From Oscillospiraceae bacterium (GTDB lineage: Bacteria > Bacillota > Clostridia > Oscillospirales > Oscillospiraceae): 18,160 bases of DNA. The position numbers and the translations under genes were made by a program. The stretch covers positions 1 to 18,160 of the forward strand of contig JAEDEN010000035.1 in the NCBI GenBank assembly GCA_016293265.1, in the 5' to 3' direction. The notes under the pieces were generated by a model, which was given only the letters and a program-made list of their open reading frames with translations, did no database searches and was not told the origin of the DNA. Of this stretch, positions 13,481-18,160 are shown piece after piece. Within the stretch, counting starts at the first letter, position 1. Each line of letters starts with the position of its first letter.

Positions 13481-14053
13481 ATGAAGAAAAACGACAAATT
13501 TTCCATGTATCTCAGCTTCCTTTTGCGCCACCAGCCTTGGTCGGCGGGACTGGACATGGACCGGCACGGCTGGGTCAGCGTAGAGCAGCTGATCCGGCAG
13601 GTTAACGCTGGGGGAAGGTATCATATCACCCTGGAAGAGCTGCAGCAGATCGTTGCGGAGGACCGGAAGGGCCGTTACCGCCTCAGCCCCGGCGCGGAGC
13701 GCATCAAGGCCTGCCAGGGCCACTCCATCCCCTGGGTGGAGCCGGAGCTGGAGTATCTGCCTCCTCCCGCATACCTGTACCACGGCACCACCGCCGCCGC
13801 ATTGGAGGAGATCCGGAAAAGCGGCGCCATCCTCCGGATGGAGCGCCACGCGGTCCATATGCAGGCGGAGGAGAAAAAGGCCTGGCAGTCGGCCCGGCGC
13901 TGGAGGAAGCAGGTGCCGGTTGTCCTCAAGATCGACGCCGAAAGGATGCACAGGGACGGCCTGTGCTTCGGAAGGACGGAAAACGACGTCTGGTGCACGG
14001 AGCGGGTTCCCACGTCCTACCTTTCCGAAGTGCTGTATCAGCCGCAAGCATAG
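13481..14053 (+). CDS. kptA: RNA 2'-phosphotransferase, KptA/Tpt1 family
   Basis: Tpt1/KptA enzymes remove an internal RNA 2'-phosphate by transferring it to NAD+, giving ADP-ribose 1''-2''-cyclic phosphate. In fungi this finishes tRNA splicing; the bacterial substrate is unknown. The 190-residue protein shows an N-terminal winged-helix part with LSFLLRH (R16-H17), GWVSVEQL and KGRYRLSPG...ACQGHS (R65), then an ADP-ribosyltransferase-like part with YLYHGT, M120-E-R122 and the late NDVWCTERVPTSYL. The Arg-His-Arg-Arg catalytic set therefore appears intact, but the usual HVHLS after the last Arg reads AVHMQ. Start: AAAAGGAGGTGGG immediately precedes the ATG. A terminator separates it from spoIVB. 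AT-rich sequence upstream (TATCAT at 13441-13446) may be its promoter -10. Confidence 0.92.
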   Translation: MKKNDKFSMYLSFLLRHQPWSAGLDMDRHGWVSVEQLIRQVNAGGRYHITLEELQQIVAEDRKGRYRLSPGAERIKACQGHSIPWVEPELEYLPPPAYLYHGTTAAALEEIRKSGAILRMERHAVHMQAEEKKAWQSARRWRKQVPVVLKIDAERMHRDGLCFGRTENDVWCTERVPTSYLSEVLYQPQA

Positions 14054-14055
14054 AA

Positions 14056-14089
14056 CGCCCGACGGGCGCTCCGTGCCTGCGGCATTTTT
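14056..14089 (+). terminator. Possible weak terminator after kptA, between convergent genes
   Basis: Two small hairpins (CGCCC-GAC-GGGCG at 14056-14068 and TGCC-TGC-GGCA at 14074-14084) are followed by TTTTT. The 42-base gap separates the kptA stop from the 3' end of the minus-strand regulator. No comparable T-tract serves the minus strand. Confidence 0.4.
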
Positions 14090-14095
14090 CCGCGT

Positions 14096-15241
14096 TCAAC
14101 GCAGGGACCTTGTGTACTCCGTGGGAGTCAGGCCACAGCAGTGGCGGAACTGGCGGGAAAAATGCTGAGCGCTGGAAAAGCCCATCTTCTTGGCGATATC
14201 GCTCATGCTCAATTCCCCCTGGCGCAGCAGTACCTTGCACTCCTCCAGGCGGATTTTGGTGATGTACTGCCCAGGAGGCATTCCAAGGTGGGTGTCGAAC
14301 AGGCGGCAGAGATAGGGCACGCTGACATGGACCGCCCCCGCCAGCTCCGTGACGGTGAGGCGCCGGTCAATGCGCTCCGAGATGATCTGCAGGGCCCGGT
14401 CCACGATCTGGTTCTCCGCCCGGGCGGTGGAAGGCAGGGCGGCAGCGGTATGGGCGGGACGCGCAGCGGAGGAGGAGCGCAGCAGCTCCACCAGGAGGAT
14501 CTTCAAAAGGGCCTCCAGATAGTCGTAGGAATAGGGCTGCCGGCTGGTCCGCTCCTTCAGGATCTTTTTCAAAGTCTCCCGGGCGGAGGAGGGGAGGGAA
14601 AGCTGCTTGCCTACCACCTCATCCAGGGCGTCTCCGGGCAGGTCGAAGGTAACGGTAAGGAAGCTCACCGGCTCGTCGGAATACTGAATGTGCCAATCTC
14701 CCCGGCCAATGATGGAAAGCTCCTGCTGCCTTAAAACGATGTCCGTGCCGTTGACCAGGTTGTGGAGCCTTCCCTGGTCCACATAGGTCAGCTCATAAGG
14801 GGCATGGCGCTCGCCCCGGAAATAAAAGTCCCTGGTGCTCTCCTGAAAAAAGCAGGTGTAGAGCTTGCTGATCTGAAGCTGGGGAGCGGCGCTGTGTAAA
14901 AAGCTGTCGTCGGCAAAGCCCTCGGTGTGCAGCTCATCTCCCGGCTGGAGATAGAAGCGCACCGTGCAGCTTGCCTCCAGGGGAACGATGGAAAAGACCA
15001 CCCTGGGGGCAAGACGCACCGCCCGGTCCAGGTAAAAGACCAGGGGCTGGGCGCCGTGGAGGATGAGAAGGGACATTTCGCTCTCGTAGTCCACAACAAG
15101 GCTCTTTTCCGCCCGGAGGCGCTCCGTCTGCACCCCGGAGCGGAATTGCCGGGAGCAGGCCGTGCCTTCCGCCTCCTCCACCTGGGAGAGGACCGTTCCC
15201 AGACCCGTCAGGGCGGCGGTGTTCAAATACTGCATCTGCAT
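14096..15241 (-). CDS. AraC-family transcriptional regulator
   Basis: This is a likely one-component sugar-responsive regulator. The 381-residue protein has a long N-terminal region (about 1-200) whose second part looks like an AraC-type cupin sensor (RHAPYELTYVDQG...LSIIGRGDWHIQYSD). A linker follows, then the C-terminal double helix-turn-helix (about 277-381): first HTH LTVTELAGAVHVSVPYLCRLF (296-316), second MSDIAKKMGFSSAQHFSRQF (346-365), ending with the family signature GLTPTEYTRS. The frame opens at 15271, but AGAAAGGAGG (plus-strand 15253-15262) lies inside that extension and points to the ATG at 15241. It is transcribed away from the nucleotidyltransferase operon, so it probably regulates that operon. 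Its ligand cannot be told from sequence; an amino sugar or a derivative is the contextual guess. Confidence 0.9.
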   Translation of the reverse strand: MQMQYLNTAALTGLGTVLSQVEEAEGTACSRQFRSGVQTERLRAEKSLVVDYESEMSLLILHGAQPLVFYLDRAVRLAPRVVFSIVPLEASCTVRFYLQPGDELHTEGFADDSFLHSAAPQLQISKLYTCFFQESTRDFYFRGERHAPYELTYVDQGRLHNLVNGTDIVLRQQELSIIGRGDWHIQYSDEPVSFLTVTFDLPGDALDEVVGKQLSLPSSARETLKKILKERTSRQPYSYDYLEALLKILLVELLRSSSAARPAHTAAALPSTARAENQIVDRALQIISERIDRRLTVTELAGAVHVSVPYLCRLFDTHLGMPPGQYITKIRLEECKVLLRQGELSMSDIAKKMGFSSAQHFSRQFRHCCGLTPTEYTRSLR

Positions 15242-15252
15242 GATGAACGCGG

Positions 15253-15262
15253 CCTCCTTTCT
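15253..15262 (-). promoter_or_regulatory. Shine-Dalgarno deciding the AraC-type regulator start
   Basis: On the minus strand this reads AGAAAGGAGG, 11 bases before the ATG at 15241. The upstream ATG at 15271 has no purine-rich site before it, only AT-rich sequence likely to be promoter. Confidence 0.6.
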
Positions 15263-15279
15263 GCCATCCATTTATATTA

Positions 15280-15351
15280 TTTTTAACGTAAACGATTAAA
15301 AAAAGCAACACTTTTTCCGAAATTTCTGGAATTTTTATCAATTCTTATACT
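15280..15351. promoter_or_regulatory. Divergent regulatory region between the AraC regulator and the sugar-nucleotide operon
   Basis: This is a markedly AT-rich patch in a GC-rich region. A plus-strand -10 candidate TATACT (15346-15351) has a weak TTTCTG (15323-15328) at 17-base spacing. A palindrome centred on GAAATTTC (15319-15326) overlaps that -35. Near the regulator, TTTTTAACGTAAACGATTAAAA (about 15280-15301) is an imperfect inverted repeat with ACG half-elements. These are the natural operator candidates. A GC-rich 8-bp hairpin (15411-15431) lies further down in the plus-strand leader. Spacing and direction are seen; regulator binding is inferred. Confidence 0.4.
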
Positions 15352-15474
15352 ACCGCTCTCTTTCCGTTGCATTTGGGCGCGGAAGGCGATACCATGAAAA
15401 CTGTAAGATGGCGTCCGGGAAGGCCGGGCGCAGAAATGATAGATACCGATACATCTTTTGGGAGGTTTTCTTTT

Positions 15475-16392
15475 ATGAACGAATGCAGACCCACGCTTGT
15501 CATCATGGCGGCTGGTATGGGCAGCCGTTTCGGCGGACTCAAGCAGATCACCCCCGTGGACCCTCAGGGTCATATGATTATTGACTTTTCCCTGTATGAC
15601 GCCTGGCGGGCAGGCTTCCGCGACGTGGTGTTCATCATCAAGCACGAGTTTGAGGCGGATTTCAAGGAGAACATCGGAAACCGCATGGAGAAGTATTTCA
15701 ATGTGCAGTATGTCTACCAGGACCTGAAGGAGCTGCCCGAGGGCTTCACCGCCCCCGCTGAGCGCGTCAAGCCCTGGGGCACCGGACATGCCATCGCCTG
15801 CTGCCGCAGTGTGGTGAAGGGCCCCTTCGCCGTCATCAACGCCGATGACTTCTACGGCCGCACCGCCTTCTCCACCATCTATGATTACCTGGCCCAGGGC
15901 CAGGAGGAGGGCCGCTACGCCATGGTGGGCTACCGGGTGCGCAACACCGTCACCGAGCATGGCTCCGTGGCCCGGGGCGTGTGCGAGGTGAAAGACGGCC
16001 TTCTCACCGGCATCACTGAGCGCACCAAGATTTTCAAGCGCGGCGAGGACGCCGCCTTCACCGAGGACGACGGAAAGACCTTCACTGACCTCCCCGGCGA
16101 GACCATCGTCTCCATGAACCTGTGGGGCTTCACCCGCGGCATCCTGGACGAGCTGTGGAGCCGCTTCCCCGCCTTCCTGGAAAAGAACCTCCCCGTCAAT
16201 CCCCTCAAGTGCGAATACTTCCTGCCCTTCGTGGTCAACGAGCAGCTCGCTGAGGGCAGCGCCACTGTCCGCGTCCTGCCCTGCGAGGAGACCTGGTACG
16301 GCGTTACCTACCACGAGGACCTGGAGAGCGTGGAAAAGGCCATCGTGGAGATGAAGAAGGAAGGCATTTACGAGGAGGAGCTTTGGGTATGA
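15475..16392 (+). CDS. Sugar-1-phosphate nucleotidyltransferase (GT-A/NTP_transferase fold), probably acting on HexNAc-1-phosphate
   Basis: The 305-residue protein has the nucleotidyltransferase N-terminal loop MAAGMGSRFGGLKQ (residues 11-24), which binds the NTP, and an N-A-D124-D125-F-Y-G motif of the type that binds the metal. The likely reaction is sugar 1-phosphate plus NTP to NDP-sugar plus pyrophosphate. It is not a GalT-type (histidine-triad) uridylyltransferase. Translational coupling with a NahK-like kinase and galE suggests UDP-GlcNAc/UDP-GalNAc formation from the kinase product, but substrate and nucleotide are inferred. Start: GGGAGG (15460-15465) lies 9 bases before the ATG; in-frame upstream starts at 15367 and 15394 add residues with no family similarity and no good ribosome site. 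It is the first gene of the operon. Confidence 0.85.
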   Translation: MNECRPTLVIMAAGMGSRFGGLKQITPVDPQGHMIIDFSLYDAWRAGFRDVVFIIKHEFEADFKENIGNRMEKYFNVQYVYQDLKELPEGFTAPAERVKPWGTGHAIACCRSVVKGPFAVINADDFYGRTAFSTIYDYLAQGQEEGRYAMVGYRVRNTVTEHGSVARGVCEVKDGLLTGITERTKIFKRGEDAAFTEDDGKTFTDLPGETIVSMNLWGFTRGILDELWSRFPAFLEKNLPVNPLKCEYFLPFVVNEQLAEGSATVRVLPCEETWYGVTYHEDLESVEKAIVEMKKEGIYEEELWV

Positions 16393-17459
16393 CCGCCAAA
16401 CTGCATGAACTGCTGAAGAAGTTCGCCCTGGAGGGGGAGCCTGTGTCCTGCGAGCGCTACGGCTTCGGACACATCAACGAGACTTACCTGACCGTGACGG
16501 ACACCGGCCGCCGCTATATTTTCCAGAGGATCAACCACCATGTGTTCCAGGACGTTCCCGGCCTGATGAACAACATCTACCTGGTGACCACCCACCTCAA
16601 AGAGCGTACCGAGAATCCCAACGGCGTCATGACCGTTGTCCCCACCCTGGACGGCCAGATCTTCCTGAAGGATGGGGAGAATTTCTGGCGCGTGTACGAT
16701 TTCGTGGAGGGCTCCGTCGCCCTGCAGCTTCCCCGGAATGAGCAGGATTTCTATGAAAGCGCCATCGCCTTCGGTGATTTCCAGGGCAAGCTGGCCGACT
16801 TCCCCGTGGAGAAGCTGGTGGAGACCATCCCTAACTTCCACAACACTGTGGACCGCTACCGCATCTTCAAGGAGGTCCTGGCCAAGGACCCCATGGGCCG
16901 TGCCAAGGAAGTGCAGGAGGAGATCGACTTCGTTTTGTCCCACGAGGAGGAGATGGGGACCCTCCAGCGCATGAGAGACTCCGGCGAGCTGCCCTCCCGG
17001 GTCACCCATAACGACACCAAGCTCAATAACGTCCTCCTGGACGCCCAGACCTATAAGCCCCTGTGCGTTATCGACCTGGACACCGTCATGCCCGGTCTGA
17101 GCCTGTATGATTTCGGCGATTCCATCCGCTTCGGCGCCGCCACCGCCGCCGAGGACGAGAAGGATCTTTCCAAGATGGAGATGAGCCTGGACCTGTTCCG
17201 GACCTATACCAGGGGCTTCGTCACCGCCTGCAAGACCCTGACCGGCAAGGAGCTGGAAATGCTCCCCATGGGCGCCAAGACCATGACCATGGAATGCGGC
17301 GTCCGCTTCCTGACGGACTACCTGGATGGTGACCACTATTTCGCCGTTCATCGCGAGGGCCACAATCTGGACCGTGCCCGCACCCAGTTCAAGCTGGTGA
17401 GGGACATGGAAAAGAAGTGGGACGACATGAAAAAAATCGTTGCGGAGGAGAGCAAATAA
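16389..17459 (+). CDS. nahK: N-acetylhexosamine 1-kinase (NahK-like aminoglycoside phosphotransferase fold)
   Basis: NahK phosphorylates GlcNAc and GalNAc at the anomeric position with ATP. The 356-residue protein closely resembles, from memory, Bifidobacterium longum NahK/LnpB (359 residues) along its whole length: GFGHINETYL near the N-terminus, the FGDFQ segment, the catalytic loop RVTHNDTKLNN with D209 (NahK D208), the metal-binding IDLDTVMPG, and DFGDSIRFGA followed by EDEKDLSK. The ATG at 16389 overlaps the upstream stop by 4 bases (ATGA), which indicates translational coupling; GAGGAGGAG about 9 bases upstream serves as ribosome site. Related kinases in the fold (homoserine or aminoglycoside kinases) are less likely given these motifs and the galE neighbour. 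Confidence 0.9.
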   Translation: MTAKLHELLKKFALEGEPVSCERYGFGHINETYLTVTDTGRRYIFQRINHHVFQDVPGLMNNIYLVTTHLKERTENPNGVMTVVPTLDGQIFLKDGENFWRVYDFVEGSVALQLPRNEQDFYESAIAFGDFQGKLADFPVEKLVETIPNFHNTVDRYRIFKEVLAKDPMGRAKEVQEEIDFVLSHEEEMGTLQRMRDSGELPSRVTHNDTKLNNVLLDAQTYKPLCVIDLDTVMPGLSLYDFGDSIRFGAATAAEDEKDLSKMEMSLDLFRTYTRGFVTACKTLTGKELEMLPMGAKTMTMECGVRFLTDYLDGDHYFAVHREGHNLDRARTQFKLVRDMEKKWDDMKKIVAEESK

Positions 17460-18160
17460 TGAACGTTCTTGTAACCGGCGGCGCCGGCTATATCGGCAGC
17501 CATACCTGCGTGGAGCTCATTGAGGCGGGCTATACTCCCATCGTGGTGGATAACCTGTGCAATTCCAGCCCCAAGAGCCTGGAGCGGGTCAGGGAGATCA
17601 CCGGCCGTGAGGTCACCTTTATCAAGGGAGACGTGTGCGACGAGGCCCTGCTGGATGAGGTCCTCTCCAAGTATGACGTCTGCTGCGCAATCCACTTTGC
17701 CGGCTTGAAGGCCGTGGGCGAGTCCGTGGCAAAGCCGCTGGAATATTACCAGAACAACCTGGGCTCCACTATGGCGCTGTGCAAGGCCCTGGCCCGGCAT
17801 CATGTGAAGAAGATCATCTTCTCCTCCTCCGCCACTGTCTACTCCGGCGACAACGAGATGCCTCTGCGGGAGACCTCCAAGACCGGTAACTGCACCAATC
17901 CCTACGGCTGGACCAAGTACATGGGCGAGCAGATCCTGCGGGACATCGCCAAGGCCGACCCTGAGTGGTCTGTGGTGAACCTGCGCTATTTCAATCCCGT
18001 GGGCGCCCACAAAAGCGGCCTCATCGGCGAGCATCCCAACGGTATCCCCAACAACCTGATGCCCTTCATTTCCCAGACTGCCATCGGCAAGCGCCACCAC
18101 CTGAGCGTCTTCGGCAACGACTATCCCACCCCCGACGGCACCGGCGTCCGGGACTATATC
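17459..18160 (+). CDS. galE: UDP-glucose/UDP-GlcNAc 4-epimerase GalE, N-terminal part (3' end cut by window)
   Basis: GalE interconverts UDP-Glc and UDP-Gal, and in some versions UDP-GlcNAc and UDP-GalNAc, using bound NAD+. The 234 codons visible, of about 340 expected, include the Rossmann motif G7-GAGYIG13, the SSSATVYS strand with its catalytic Ser/Thr region, Y149-xxx-K153 at the same numbers as E. coli GalE, LRYFNPVGAH, and the DGTGVRDYI segment at the window edge. The start ATG overlaps the kinase stop by one base (TAATG), so it is co-translated. The frame is open to the right end and the stop lies outside. The kinase context suggests activity on N-acetylated sugars. The residue that gates N-acetyl substrates lies in the missing C-terminal part. 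Confidence 0.96.
   Translation, partial: MNVLVTGGAGYIGSHTCVELIEAGYTPIVVDNLCNSSPKSLERVREITGREVTFIKGDVCDEALLDEVLSKYDVCCAIHFAGLKAVGESVAKPLEYYQNNLGSTMALCKALARHHVKKIIFSSSATVYSGDNEMPLRETSKTGNCTNPYGWTKYMGEQILRDIAKADPEWSVVNLRYFNPVGAHKSGLIGEHPNGIPNNLMPFISQTAIGKRHHLSVFGNDYPTPDGTGVRDYI

Noticed and set aside
14141..14734. Plus-strand open frame opposite the AraC-type regulator
   Set aside because: The minus strand encodes a clear double-HTH AraC regulator in this interval; the plus frame is its shadow.
17348..18100. Minus-strand open frame of 250 codons opposite galE
   Set aside because: GalE motifs (GGAGYIG, YxxxK, DGTGVRDY) are all on the plus strand in one uninterrupted frame reaching the window edge.

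Overview
The window is a GC-rich, densely coded chromosomal segment. Canonical Shine-Dalgarno sites, a DivIB/FtsQ-type protein, a PASTA-bearing class B penicillin-binding protein and the sporulation protease SpoIVB point to an endospore-lineage Firmicute. The high GC with clostridial gene content suggests a gut Oscillospiraceae-type member of the Clostridia. That taxonomic call is inference from gene content and composition.

Positions 1-10887 hold a division and cell wall (dcw) cluster, all on the plus strand and closely spaced: rsmH (3' end only), an FtsL-like protein, a SpoVD/FtsI-type transpeptidase, murE, mraY, ftsW, murG, murA and ftsQ/divIB. Together they make lipid I and lipid II (MurA, MurE, MraY, MurG) and polymerise and crosslink septal peptidoglycan (FtsW plus the PBP) under the FtsL/FtsQ scaffold. 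murF, murD, murC and ftsA are not in the window. The one large gap in the cluster, 1011-1316, carries a strong hairpin and a duplicated palindrome-containing repeat.

A rho-independent terminator follows ftsQ. ftsZ (11074-12195) then has its own good sigma-A-type promoter and its own strong terminator. It is followed by spoIVB, which probably starts at TTG, another terminator, and kptA, an RNA 2'-phosphotransferase.

The last third is a sugar-nucleotide module. An AraC-family regulator on the minus strand diverges from a translationally coupled plus-strand operon: a nucleotidyltransferase, an N-acetylhexosamine 1-kinase (NahK-like) and galE, which runs off the end of the window. The inferred route is GlcNAc/GalNAc to the 1-phosphate, then to the UDP-sugar, with 4-epimerisation. 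This resembles the bifidobacterial lacto-N-biose/galacto-N-biose salvage cluster, but with a different nucleotidyltransferase and no phosphorylase in view.

Nothing here is clearly an undescribed system. The most unusual items are the intergenic repeat inside the dcw cluster, the trimmed gene set together with an atypical FtsZ tail, the orphan kptA and the hexosamine salvage operon.
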